DNA from: Betaproteobacteria bacterium
Lineage (GTDB): Bacteria; Pseudomonadota; Gammaproteobacteria; Burkholderiales; Casimicrobiaceae
DNA: 64,000 nucleotides
Direction of reading: 5' to 3'
Assembly (NCBI GenBank): GCA_016717855.1
Contig: JADKEV010000024.1
Location: forward strand, 1-64,000
Below the pieces are notes generated by a model. That model was given only the letters and a program-made list of their open reading frames with translations, searched no databases and was not told the origin of the DNA. The stretch's first letter is position 1; each line of letters opens with the position of its first letter. Position numbers and translations under genes: made by a program. Shown piece after piece: positions 8,434 to 16,324 of the stretch.

Positions 8434-9303
8434 TTACTTCAGCACGCCCCTGGACTTGAGGAAATCGGCCGCTACGTCGCGCGGCTCCATCTTCTCGCCA
8501 TCGACCTTGAAGTTGAGTCCCGATATCGTCGCTTCGTCGAGCAGCGCGCTTACCTTGTTCGCGACCTCCGCGATCTTCGGATTGGCGTCGAGCACTTCCT
8601 TGCGCACCACCGGCGCGACGTAGTACGGCGGCCACAGGTTCTTGTCGTCCTTGAGACGCTTGAGCTTGAGCGAAGAGATCATGCCGTCGGTGGCATAGCC
8701 GTTCACGACGTCGATCTGCTTGCCCGAGAGCGCCTGGTAGCGCAGCCCGATCGCCATCTGCAGGTCTTCCTTGAACTCCATCCCGTAGACCGCCTTGAGC
8801 CCGGGCAGGCCGTCCTTGCGATCGCGGAACTCCGGTCCCGCGCCCAGTTTCAGTTCCTTCGACACCCTGGTCAGGTCGGAGAGTGTCTCGAGCTTGTACT
8901 GCGCGGCGGTCTCGGGCCGCACGACCATGTTGTACGTGTTGTTGACCGGCGCTTCGTTGAGCAGCACCAGCCCCTTTTTCGCGTACTCTTCCTTGACCTT
9001 GTTGTAGACGGCGGCACGGTCGGTCATCACGTCCATCTTGAGCACCGCGGTGAGCATCGTGCCCGTGTACTCCGGATAGAAGTCGACCTGCTTTTCTTCC
9101 AGCGCCTTGTGCACGATCAGCGTCCCGCCCAGGTTGATCTTGCGTTCGACCTTGATCCCGGCCGCCTCGAACGCCTGCGCGTAGAGTTCGGCCAGCACGA
9201 ACTGCTCGGTGAAGTTCTTCGAGGCCACGCGCACCGTCTGGCCCAAGGCAGTGGCAGAGAACAGGACGGCGGCAACGCCCAGGATCCATCTGTAGTGATT
9301 CAT
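8434..9303 (-). CDS. Substrate-binding protein of quaternary-amine ABC transporter, OpuCC/OsmF/EgtU-like
   Basis: Periplasmic binding protein, 289 aa, with a signal peptide (MNHYRWILGVAAVLFSATALG, about 21 residues). The mature start VRVASKNFTEQFVLAELYAQ and the segment VDFYPEYTGTM are hallmarks of the OpuAC/QAT binding family. Later NGYATDGMISS and WPPYYVAPVVR fit lobe 2. ATG 9303 has a GGAG ribosome-binding site. The ligand is expected to be a quaternary or cationic amine (betaine, choline, carnitine, ergothioneine), held by an aromatic cage whose residues I cannot assign. It is the first gene of the operon that continues with the lyase, two permeases and ATPase. Confidence 0.9.
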   Translation of the reverse strand: MNHYRWILGVAAVLFSATALGQTVRVASKNFTEQFVLAELYAQAFEAAGIKVERKINLGGTLIVHKALEEKQVDFYPEYTGTMLTAVLKMDVMTDRAAVYNKVKEEYAKKGLVLLNEAPVNNTYNMVVRPETAAQYKLETLSDLTRVSKELKLGAGPEFRDRKDGLPGLKAVYGMEFKEDLQMAIGLRYQALSGKQIDVVNGYATDGMISSLKLKRLKDDKNLWPPYYVAPVVRKEVLDANPKIAEVANKVSALLDEATISGLNFKVDGEKMEPRDVAADFLKSRGVLK

Positions 9304-9381
9304 GCGTGCCCTCCGCGGGGATCGATGACGGGGAAGATACACTACCATAGGCGCAGCGATCCCAACCGCAAAGGCGGCGCA

Positions 9382-9534
9382 GTGACGGCCACGCAACCCA
9401 TCCACCTGACCTGGCTGAACGGCCCCGACGTCGCCCGGCTGGCGTTGACCGACGACGAGATCCTGGCTGCGGTCGAGACGGGCCTGAAGGCGCTGGGCGA
9501 GGGCAGGACCGTGATCGAGCCGCGGGTGCATCGC
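9382..9534 (+). pseudogene. N-terminal fragment of an ornithine-cyclodeaminase/mu-crystallin-like gene
   Basis: A GTG at 9382 opens a frame reading VTATQPIHLTWLNGPDVARL and then DDEILAAVETGLKALGEG, which resembles the first 50 or so residues of ornithine cyclodeaminase-family proteins. After EPRVH near 9530 the resemblance ends, and the convergent regulator gene finishes at 9587. The NAD-binding domain is missing, so this is probably a remnant left by a deletion or rearrangement. It is divergent from the binding-protein gene. The assignment rests on a short stretch and is tentative. Confidence 0.45.
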
Positions 9535-9586
9535 CGGATCTGTCCCCGCTGCGCGCTCGGCGAGCCAGCGCGGGTCGAAGGGAATC

Positions 9587-11875
9587 TCAGCGCACCAGCT
9601 TCGGCGCCAGCATCAGATCGACGACCGTCGGCGCCGCCCGGGTGACGATCAGCTGCCTGCCATCGGCGCTGGAAGCAAGGCTGGTGCCGCCGCCGGTCGG
9701 CGGGTAATCGAAAGCGCGGATGGTGCCACCGGCCAGGTCCAACCGCAGCAACTGCTGGGCGCCGGCGGCCGGGCGACCGCGATACCACAGGACGCCATTG
9801 CCCAGATGCCAGTGGTAGCGGTCGTCCTCGGTGATGATCACCGGCAGCGGCGCACATTGCAGCGTCGAGAGCCGGCAGCGCGTGAGCACGTCCAGGTCCG
9901 GCTGCAAGAAGACCAGATCGTCGCCGCTGGCCTGGAACTCGCTGACCAGCGGCAGCGGCAGCCGGTCCATCTTCCCGTCTTTGAAGCGCCCCAGCCGCAT
10001 CGCGTTGGCGGTCGCCTCCCCGACCAGCAGGCTGCCGTCCGGCAGCGGCGTGACATCGGCCACCTCCCGGCCGAGTTCGGTCAGCACTTGGGCGCTGCCT
10101 GTGGCGACATCCACCCGCACCGCTTCGCGCGGGCCCGATTGCCGCGCGCCGACCGGGCTGCGCGAGACGTACACCGCGGCGCCGTCGGGCGACCAGTGCG
10201 GACGGATGTGCCGGTGCTCTCCCGAAAGCGTGAGCCGTTTCAGCGCCCCGCCGAGCACGCCCACATACAGCGACTCCGCGCCTTCCCGGTTGGAGATGAA
10301 GGCGACCTGCCTGCCGTCCGGCGCGAACACCGGCTGGCTCGTGTAGCGGGACGACGGCCACAGGACTTGCGATTCCGCCCCCGGGTTGTCGGCGCCGGTA
10401 AGCCAGAGGTCGGCGCGGTACATCGCGCTTTCGAAGACCACGTCGCCGTTCGGACTGGCATCGGGAAAGCGCGCGCCGCGCGCCCCGAGCAGCTCGGCCT
10501 CGCCGCCGGTGAGGTTCACCCGGTGCAGCGCCCGGAACCCGGACCAGTCCGCCGCGACGAGCAACGGCCCGTCCCGCCCCAGCCACGCGACGCCGTAATC
10601 CAGCCCCTCCAGCGCGAGGAGCGGCCTGGCGTCCCGCGGCCTGGCGACGTCCAGCAGCCACAACTTGCCATGCGAACTGGTGCCGCGCGAGAACACCAGC
10701 CGGCTGCCGTCCGGGCTGAAGCGCGGGCGCGCGTCGTCGCCTTCGCCGGGCTGGGGCGTGGTCCACATGTCGATCTTGCCGTCGGCCAGGGCGATGCGGG
10801 CGATGCCGAACGGGTGCTGGTCGCGATGGCGCAGGGATACCGCCAGATGCGTCCCGTCGGGGGAAACGTCGAACGGCGGCTGCGGCGACTGCGCGCAGCC
10901 GACGATTTCGCGCTCGGCGCCCGACGCCAGATGGCGTTCGACGATGGCGCACGCGCCGCCCGCGCGCTGCCAGTAGACGATCCGCTCGCGATCCCGGAGA
11001 AACATCGGCGAGAGCATCAGCACGTCCGGCTTGACGATCGTGGCCACGACCGTTCCCGCCACGTCGCGGATGACCAGCCGGGTTTCGCGGCCCCGGCCCT
11101 GGGCATAGATGACTTGCCTGCCATCCGGAGAAAAGCGCGGCGCCAGTTCGTAATCGGCATCCGACGTGAACGACTGCGCGCCGCCCAGCTGCATCGCCAG
11201 CGCCGCCGCGGTCTCCGGTTGCGGCCGGAACGCAACCCAGGCGAGCACGGCCAGGCCGGCGCAAAGCGCGGCGAGGCCGGCCGGCACCCAGTTCCGGCCG
11301 GCGGTGGCGCGCGGCGGCGCCGGCGTAGCCACAAGTGCGGCGGCGGCGACTGCTGGCGCTGCTGGTGCGGCGGCCAATTGCGTCGTGTCCCCGGCCGCCG
11401 AGCCAGCAGTTCTCGCTACCGACGCGCGCCCGGGCGCTACCATTGCTGCCGGAACGCCCGGCGTGGACGCGCTTTTCGCCGTGGGGTCGCGCGCCCCCAC
11501 GCCATCCACCGGCCCGCCCGCCGCCGCCGTCACGGCCGCAACCGCCGCGATCAGCCGGTAGCCCACCTTGGGCAGCGTCTCTATATAGGCCGGCTGCTTC
11601 GCGTCGTCGCCCAGCAGCGTCCGCAGTTCGGCCACGGCGCGGGAGAGCACTTCGTCGTTGACCATCCGGCGCGGCCACACGTCGCCGATGAGCTGATCGC
11701 GGGTGACGACCGCGCCCGGCGCGGCGGCGAGCCGGAGCAGGACGTCCATCAACAGCGGCCTGACGCGCTCGGTCCGCCCGTCCCGGTGCAGCTCGTTGGC
11801 CGCGGGATCGGCCAGGAACGCGCCGATCCGGAGCGGCGATCCGGCGCGCCAGGAGGCTTTGGGCGTATCGGTCAT
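9587..11875 (-). CDS. CadC-like membrane-bound regulator: winged helix plus TolB-type beta-propeller
   Basis: A 762-aa one-component regulator. Residues about 15-110 form an OmpR/CadC-type winged-helix DNA-binding domain, ending in the family phrase YIETLPKVGYRLIA. An Ala/Pro-rich linker leads to a single membrane helix (about 196-216). The periplasmic remainder carries PD40/TolB-like propeller repeats (FSPDGRQVIYA, VSPDGTHLAV, FSPDGSRLVFS, FAPDGRQVAFIS, WSPDGAAVYVS). Proteins of this architecture sense a periplasmic signal and bind DNA from the membrane. Target genes are unknown; the divergently transcribed propeller gene at 12016 is the nearest candidate. Confidence 0.85.
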   Translation of the reverse strand: MTDTPKASWRAGSPLRIGAFLADPAANELHRDGRTERVRPLLMDVLLRLAAAPGAVVTRDQLIGDVWPRRMVNDEVLSRAVAELRTLLGDDAKQPAYIETLPKVGYRLIAAVAAVTAAAGGPVDGVGARDPTAKSASTPGVPAAMVAPGRASVARTAGSAAGDTTQLAAAPAAPAVAAAALVATPAPPRATAGRNWVPAGLAALCAGLAVLAWVAFRPQPETAAALAMQLGGAQSFTSDADYELAPRFSPDGRQVIYAQGRGRETRLVIRDVAGTVVATIVKPDVLMLSPMFLRDRERIVYWQRAGGACAIVERHLASGAEREIVGCAQSPQPPFDVSPDGTHLAVSLRHRDQHPFGIARIALADGKIDMWTTPQPGEGDDARPRFSPDGSRLVFSRGTSSHGKLWLLDVARPRDARPLLALEGLDYGVAWLGRDGPLLVAADWSGFRALHRVNLTGGEAELLGARGARFPDASPNGDVVFESAMYRADLWLTGADNPGAESQVLWPSSRYTSQPVFAPDGRQVAFISNREGAESLYVGVLGGALKRLTLSGEHRHIRPHWSPDGAAVYVSRSPVGARQSGPREAVRVDVATGSAQVLTELGREVADVTPLPDGSLLVGEATANAMRLGRFKDGKMDRLPLPLVSEFQASGDDLVFLQPDLDVLTRCRLSTLQCAPLPVIITEDDRYHWHLGNGVLWYRGRPAAGAQQLLRLDLAGGTIRAFDYPPTGGGTSLASSADGRQLIVTRAAPTVVDLMLAPKLVR

Positions 11876-12015
11876 GGCCGGCCATTGTACTTGCGCCCGA
11901 TGTCGCGCCGCGCCGCGCGGCCGGACGCAAATCGGAGGTTTTTTGGAGGATTCCGGACGCGCCCGGTGGGAGCCGGATGCGCAAACTCGAACGCTTCGAA
12001 CCCAGGGAGCGCCCC

Positions 12016-13374
12016 ATGAACCGCGTGTTCACCATCCTGACCTTGCTGACGTCGTTCGCCGCGCCGGCGGCCGCCCTGACCACCTGCCCGCATCACCTGC
12101 TGGTCAGCGGTTACTTCAGCACCGTCCATGTCTACGACGCCTGCACCGGGGCCTACCTGCGGGACCTGGACAGCCGCGCTCGGCTGGCCGGCGCGCAGGC
12201 AATCCGGCTCGGGCCCGACGGGCTGATCTACGTGGTGAGCGAACAGACCAACAAGATCCACCGCTACCGCGCCGACACGCTCGCCTATGTCGACCTCTTC
12301 GTCGCCACGCCGCAGATGGCGCCCTTGAGCCTGGCGTTCGACGCCGCCGGCATCGCCTACGTCGCCGGCTTCAACACCCACGACGTCAAGAAATTCGACC
12401 GCAACGGCAACCTGCTCGGCAACGCGTTCCCGGCGCGCGCATCAGGCATCGCGGGCCCCGAGATCGGCACGACCTTCGGCCCGGACGGCAACCTGTACGT
12501 GCCCGGCTGGATCTCGAACAGCGTGATCCGGTACGACCCGCGCACGGGCGATACGGCCCAGGTCATCGCGCCGCGCCAGGGCGGGATCGTGCAGCCGCGG
12601 GGGCTGCTGAACGCCAAGGACGGGATCCACATGTACCTGATGACCGAGGGGTCCAGTCAGCTGTTCCGGTGGAATCCCGTGACCGGCGCGCTGACCGAGC
12701 TGCGCCGGAACCTGTCGGGTCCGACGATGCTCACGTACGCGGCCAACGGCGAACTGTTGATCGCCGTCGACGACGGCGTGACGCGGCTGGACGCCGAGAC
12801 CGGCGCGACACTGGGCGTGCTGGTCCCCGCGAACTCGGGAGGGTTGGCCGGCGCCACATTCCTGGCACTGATCCCCAAGCCCGTCACCCTGCCGCCCAAC
12901 ACGGTTGCCGAGTTCCACAACAGCGCGCTCGATCACTACTTCATCACGGCGGATCCGAACGAGATGGCGGCGATCGACAACGGCGGCGCCGGCCCCGGCT
13001 GGGCGCGCACCGGCGCGACGTTTCCCGCAGGCGGCCCGACCGCCGTCTGCCGGTTCTACGGCAGCCAGTCGCCGGGACCCAACTCGCACTTCTACACCAT
13101 CGACGCCGCCGAGTGCCAGGCGCTGAAGGACCTGCAGGCGGCCACACCGGCGACCGACAAGCGGTGGAACTTCGAGAGCAACGACTTCCTGTCGACCCCG
13201 CCCGTCGACAGGCAGTGCCCGGCGGGCACGACACCCGTCTACCGCGCCTACAACAACGGCTTCGCCCGCGGCATCGACAGCAACCACCGGATCACCGGCG
13301 ACTTGGCCGCGATCCAGCAGACCATTGCGCGCGGATGGAGCGACGAGGGCGCCGTCATGTGCGCGCCGGGGTGA
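12016..13374 (+). CDS. Secreted beta-propeller (NHL/SMP-30-like) protein with C-terminal DUF5648-like module
   Basis: A 452-aa exported protein. A signal peptide (MNRVFTILTLLTSFAAPAAA) precedes a propeller-like region with repeated blade phrases (IRLGPDGLIYVVS, FDAAGIAYVAGFN, FGPDGNLYVPGWI). From about residue 300 comes a module starting AEFHNSALDHYFITA, with GPGWARTG, VCRFYG, GPNSHFYT and VYRAYNNGF, matching DUF5648-type repeats. ATG 12016 has AGGGAG upstream; an in-frame ATG at 11977 is less likely. The role is unknown, probably extracytoplasmic. Related C-terminal modules occur in the genes at 59708 and 61677. Confidence 0.8.
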   Translation: MNRVFTILTLLTSFAAPAAALTTCPHHLLVSGYFSTVHVYDACTGAYLRDLDSRARLAGAQAIRLGPDGLIYVVSEQTNKIHRYRADTLAYVDLFVATPQMAPLSLAFDAAGIAYVAGFNTHDVKKFDRNGNLLGNAFPARASGIAGPEIGTTFGPDGNLYVPGWISNSVIRYDPRTGDTAQVIAPRQGGIVQPRGLLNAKDGIHMYLMTEGSSQLFRWNPVTGALTELRRNLSGPTMLTYAANGELLIAVDDGVTRLDAETGATLGVLVPANSGGLAGATFLALIPKPVTLPPNTVAEFHNSALDHYFITADPNEMAAIDNGGAGPGWARTGATFPAGGPTAVCRFYGSQSPGPNSHFYTIDAAECQALKDLQAATPATDKRWNFESNDFLSTPPVDRQCPAGTTPVYRAYNNGFARGIDSNHRITGDLAAIQQTIARGWSDEGAVMCAPG

Positions 13375-13425
13375 GCGGGCGCGCGCCCGTGTCTCGCTCG
13401 CCGCATGGGCGCCGGGACGCGCCGT

Positions 13426-14346
13426 TCACTTGCAGCGAACGTCGTCCCATCCGAACGCCTCCAGCGCCGCCTGCAGTTGCGAAAAGCGCTCCGGCGAGAG
13501 CGTGCGCAGCGGCAGGCGCATCGGGCCGCAGTCGACGCCGCACAGCTTGAGCATCGCCTTGCCCGCCGGCGCGCCGCCGAAGTCCTCCAGGATCTGCACG
13601 CATTCGCGCGCGCGGGTCATCTCCCGCATCGCCGTCGGCATGTCGCCGCGCCCGAACGCGGCGATCACCCGGTTGTAGACGGGCGCGCTGTAGTTGTACG
13701 TGCTGCCGATCGCCCCGTGCGCGCCGGTGGCCAGCCCCGCCAGCAGGATCTCGTCGCGGCCGTATAGCAGGTTGTAGCGGCCGCCGCCGAACGCGACGCA
13801 ATTGCCGAACTCCATCAGGTTCTCGTCGGTGAACTTGAGCCCGGCGAAGGTCGGGATCCGCTCGGCCGCGAGCGCCATGAACCGGGCCATGTCGTGCCGG
13901 ACGTGGGTCAAAGCCGGGATGTGATAGTAGTAATAGGGCGTGTCGGGCGCACGCGCCGCGACCGCCGCGCACCAGTCGACCAGGTCTTCGACCGTCGCCG
14001 GGCGCAGCACGCTGGGGGCGACCGTGGCGATGGCGTCTACGCCGGCTTTCTGCGCATGCGCGGCGAGCGCCTGCGCGTCGCCCAGGCTGTTGTGGCCCAC
14101 GTGCGCCAGCACCTTCAGCCCGCCGCGCGCGACGTCCCGCCAGCGCTGCAGGCAATGCATGCGTTCCTCGGTCGTCATGCTCACCCCTTCGCCGGTGGAA
14201 CCGCACACGAAAACACCGGACACGCCGTTGCGCGCAAGCAGTCCGGCATGGGCCTCGATCGGTTCGAGGTTGAGCGAGCCGTCGTCGTGGAACGCGGTGA
14301 ACGAGGCGGCAATGAGGCCGGTGAGGTGGAAGTTGCTGGATGTCAT
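13426..14346 (-). CDS. Dihydrodipicolinate synthase/N-acetylneuraminate lyase family aldolase
   Basis: Class I aldolase of the DapA/NanA family, 306 aa, a single TIM barrel. The carboxylate-binding GSTGEG lies at residues 49-54. A tyrosine cluster YYYYHIPAL lies at 138-146, and the Schiff-base lysine is K171 in GLKFTDENLMEF. The YYYHIP and LKF phrases are closer to N-acetylneuraminate lyases than to DapA, so cleavage of a 2-keto acid sugar is likelier than lysine biosynthesis. It is transcribed away from a TRAP transporter 344 bases off, a pairing common for sugar-acid uptake. The exact substrate is not established. Confidence 0.85.
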   Translation of the reverse strand: MTSSNFHLTGLIAASFTAFHDDGSLNLEPIEAHAGLLARNGVSGVFVCGSTGEGVSMTTEERMHCLQRWRDVARGGLKVLAHVGHNSLGDAQALAAHAQKAGVDAIATVAPSVLRPATVEDLVDWCAAVAARAPDTPYYYYHIPALTHVRHDMARFMALAAERIPTFAGLKFTDENLMEFGNCVAFGGGRYNLLYGRDEILLAGLATGAHGAIGSTYNYSAPVYNRVIAAFGRGDMPTAMREMTRARECVQILEDFGGAPAGKAMLKLCGVDCGPMRLPLRTLSPERFSQLQAALEAFGWDDVRCK

Positions 14347-14690
14347 GATGGGCGGCGGCGGCGGGACTCGGGGCAGGTGACCCGGCGCATCTTACCGTGG
14401 ACGGGGGGCGACCGGCGCGGCCCCGCCCCTGGGTGCCCGCAGCGGGGGGCGGCACCGGGGAGCCGCGCCGAATGCCGCGCCGTTCCGGCCCGCGAATTTT
14501 CCGCGTTGCGGGATTGACGCGCCCCGGCGGCCAGCGGAGAATCGCGGCGGGGGAACGGCGCCGTAAGTGCGATGCAACCACCGCTGCGGGCGATGACACG
14601 CCGGCCGGCGCCACGATGCCCCCGCAGAATCCGCAATTTCGGGCCCGCGTATTCAGTCGTTCAAATAGCCCGTTCCAACAGGAGAAGACC
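14347..14690. other. Divergent intergenic region between aldolase and TRAP genes
   Basis: This 344-base gap separates two divergently transcribed genes, so it should hold promoters in both directions. It is GC-rich at the aldolase side and has no convincing open frame. I see one candidate promoter for the TRAP side, listed separately, and no obvious operator palindrome. Confidence 0.5.
14514..14542 (+). promoter_or_regulatory. Candidate sigma-70 promoter for the TRAP operon
   Basis: TTGACG at 14514-14519 matches five of six -35 consensus bases. After 17 bases comes GAGAAT (14537-14542), which matches four of six -10 bases. It would give a leader of about 140 bases before the binding-protein ATG at 14691. 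Position and spacing support it; the -10 match is weak. Confidence 0.3.
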
Positions 14691-15677
14691 ATGCATATCC
14701 CCCGTCACTTTTGCGTCCTGGCCATGGCGGCCGGCGTGGCACTCGCCGCGTCCGCCACGCCCGCGCTGGCGCAAACAACCATGAAGATGAACATTTCGGT
14801 CAGCCAGAATTCGCACTATGGCGTCGCCATCGATATGTTCGCGCGCGAAATCGAGAAGCGGACCGCCGGCCGCTACAAGGTCCAGAATTTCTACTCAGGC
14901 GCCCTGGGCGCCGAGCGCGAATCGATCGAGGCGCTGCAGGTCGGCACGCTGGACCTGACCATGACCTCGACCGGTCCGGTGCCGAACTTCGTGCCCGAAG
15001 TCGCGATTCTCGACATCCCGTTCCTGTTCAAGGACTACGCGCAGGCGCGCGCGACGCTCGATGGCCCGGTCGGCCAGGAGATGCTGACGAAGTTCCAGTC
15101 CAAGGGCCTGGTCGCGCTCGCGTGGGGCGAAAACGGCTTTCGCCACATGACCAACAGCAAGCGTCCGGTGAACTCGCCTGATGACCTCAAGGGCCTCAAG
15201 ATGCGCACGATGGAGAATCCTGTCCACATGCAGGCATACAAGGCGTTCGGCATCATCCCCACGCCGATGGCGTTCACGGAAGTGTTCACCGCGCTGCAGC
15301 AGGGAACGGTCGACGGCCAGGAAAATCCGGTGTCGGTGATCACGGCGGCCAAGTTCGAACAGGTGCAGAAGTACATGACGATGACCGGCCACGTCTACTC
15401 GCCGGCACTGATCCTGATGAGCAAGTCGCAGTTCGACAAACTCTCGGCCGCCGACAAGCAGGCGTTTCTCGACGCCGCGAAGGAAGCCGTCAAGGCCAAC
15501 CGCGCGCGGATCGACGAGGACGAGCGCAAGGGCGTCGCCGATCTGCGTTCGAAGGGCATGACCATCGTCGAGAACGTCGACAAGTCGAAATTCCAGGCGG
15601 CGCTCGCGCCCACCTTCATCGAATTCGGCAAGAAGTTCGGCCAGGCCAACATCGACAAGATCCGCAACTACAAGTGA
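14691..15677 (+). CDS. TRAP transporter substrate-binding protein, DctP family
   Basis: Periplasmic binding protein, 328 aa, of a tripartite ATP-independent (ion-gradient-driven) importer. The signal peptide ends at ATPALAQ, about residue 27. Family marks are the domain 1 start KMNISVSQNSHYGVA, the arginine in LKGLKMRTMENPV that salt-bridges the ligand carboxylate, and AFTEVFTALQQGTVDGQENP. ATG 14691 has GGAGAAGACC just upstream. The ligand is a carboxylate, perhaps a sugar acid given the divergent lyase-like aldolase. A strong hairpin follows the gene. Confidence 0.92.
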   Translation: MHIPRHFCVLAMAAGVALAASATPALAQTTMKMNISVSQNSHYGVAIDMFAREIEKRTAGRYKVQNFYSGALGAERESIEALQVGTLDLTMTSTGPVPNFVPEVAILDIPFLFKDYAQARATLDGPVGQEMLTKFQSKGLVALAWGENGFRHMTNSKRPVNSPDDLKGLKMRTMENPVHMQAYKAFGIIPTPMAFTEVFTALQQGTVDGQENPVSVITAAKFEQVQKYMTMTGHVYSPALILMSKSQFDKLSAADKQAFLDAAKEAVKANRARIDEDERKGVADLRSKGMTIVENVDKSKFQAALAPTFIEFGKKFGQANIDKIRNYK

Positions 15678-15723
15678 TGCCTGGCGCCGGGCGCGCTGTC
15701 CGGCACCCGGCGTAATCGACCCG

Positions 15724-15753
15724 GCGACCGGCGCGGCAACCCGCGCCGGTCGC
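15724..15753 (+). other. Strong intercistronic hairpin after the TRAP binding-protein gene
   Basis: A perfect 13-base-pair stem (GCGACCGGCGCGG paired with its complement) with a CAAC loop lies 46 bases after the binding-protein stop and 31 bases before the DctQ start. There is no T run, so it is not a classical terminator. Hairpins in this place often protect upstream mRNA or attenuate, raising binding protein relative to membrane subunits. Confidence 0.7.
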
Positions 15754-15784
15754 TGTCCTGCAGACCGACAAAACCTGAGGCGTC

Positions 15785-16279
15785 ATGCGGCAGACTTTTC
15801 TCGCGTTCGAGAGGCGGATGACGGCGCTTTCGCTCGGCATCGCCTGCGCGATGCTGGTCGCCGCGGCCTGCCTCGGGCTCTACCAGATCCTGGCGCGCTT
15901 TGTGTTCCACGAACCGGCCGAGTGGTCGGAAGTGCTGATCCGCTTCACGCTGATCTGGATGGTGTTCATGGGCGTGCCGTCGGCGTTCCGCCAGGGTGCG
16001 ATGGTCTGCGTCGACCTCGCGTACCGGAAAAGCGGCCCGCGCATGCGGCGCGCGCTCGACTGGCTGATCGCGATCTCGGCGCTGGTCCTGGTCGCCGTGA
16101 TCATCCGCTACGGTTTCGATTACGCGTATCGCGCGCGCTTCCAGACGATCAGCGGGCTCGAGTCGTTTTCGATGACCTGGGCGTACATGGCGCTGCCCAT
16201 AGGCGGGATCTTCTGCGTCCTCGGCATCATCGGCTGCCTGCTCGACCCGCGCCGGCAGGAACTCGAGACCGCGCTGTAG
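15785..16279 (+). CDS. TRAP transporter small membrane subunit, DctQ family
   Basis: A 164-aa membrane protein with four hydrophobic segments (about residues 15-35, 50-70, 88-108 and 130-150), the standard DctQ topology. The loop after segment 1 has FVFHEPAEWSEVLIRFTLIWMVFMG, the conserved DctQ signature around the W-SE motif. It links the binding protein to the large permease. It lies 107 bases after the binding-protein gene, beyond a hairpin, and 45 bases before the DctM gene. Confidence 0.9.
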   Translation: MRQTFLAFERRMTALSLGIACAMLVAAACLGLYQILARFVFHEPAEWSEVLIRFTLIWMVFMGVPSAFRQGAMVCVDLAYRKSGPRMRRALDWLIAISALVLVAVIIRYGFDYAYRARFQTISGLESFSMTWAYMALPIGGIFCVLGIIGCLLDPRRQELETAL

Positions 16280-16324
16280 CCGCGCTCCCGTCCACCCGAC
16301 CTCCATCGCTTAACCGGAGCCCGC

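Noticed and set aside
7150..9645. A long plus-strand frame of 831 codons
   Set aside because: It runs antisense across the lyase and binding-protein genes, is Arg/Gln/His-rich and has no family motifs; only its last part contains the OCD-like fragment.
9806..12019. A 737-codon plus-strand frame opposite the regulator
   Set aside because: Antisense shadow typical of GC-rich genes; composition is Arg/Gln/Gly and no motif is seen.
9342..12083. A 913-codon minus-strand frame
   Set aside because: It is the shifted shadow of the CadC-like regulator, Arg/Gly-rich with no domain.
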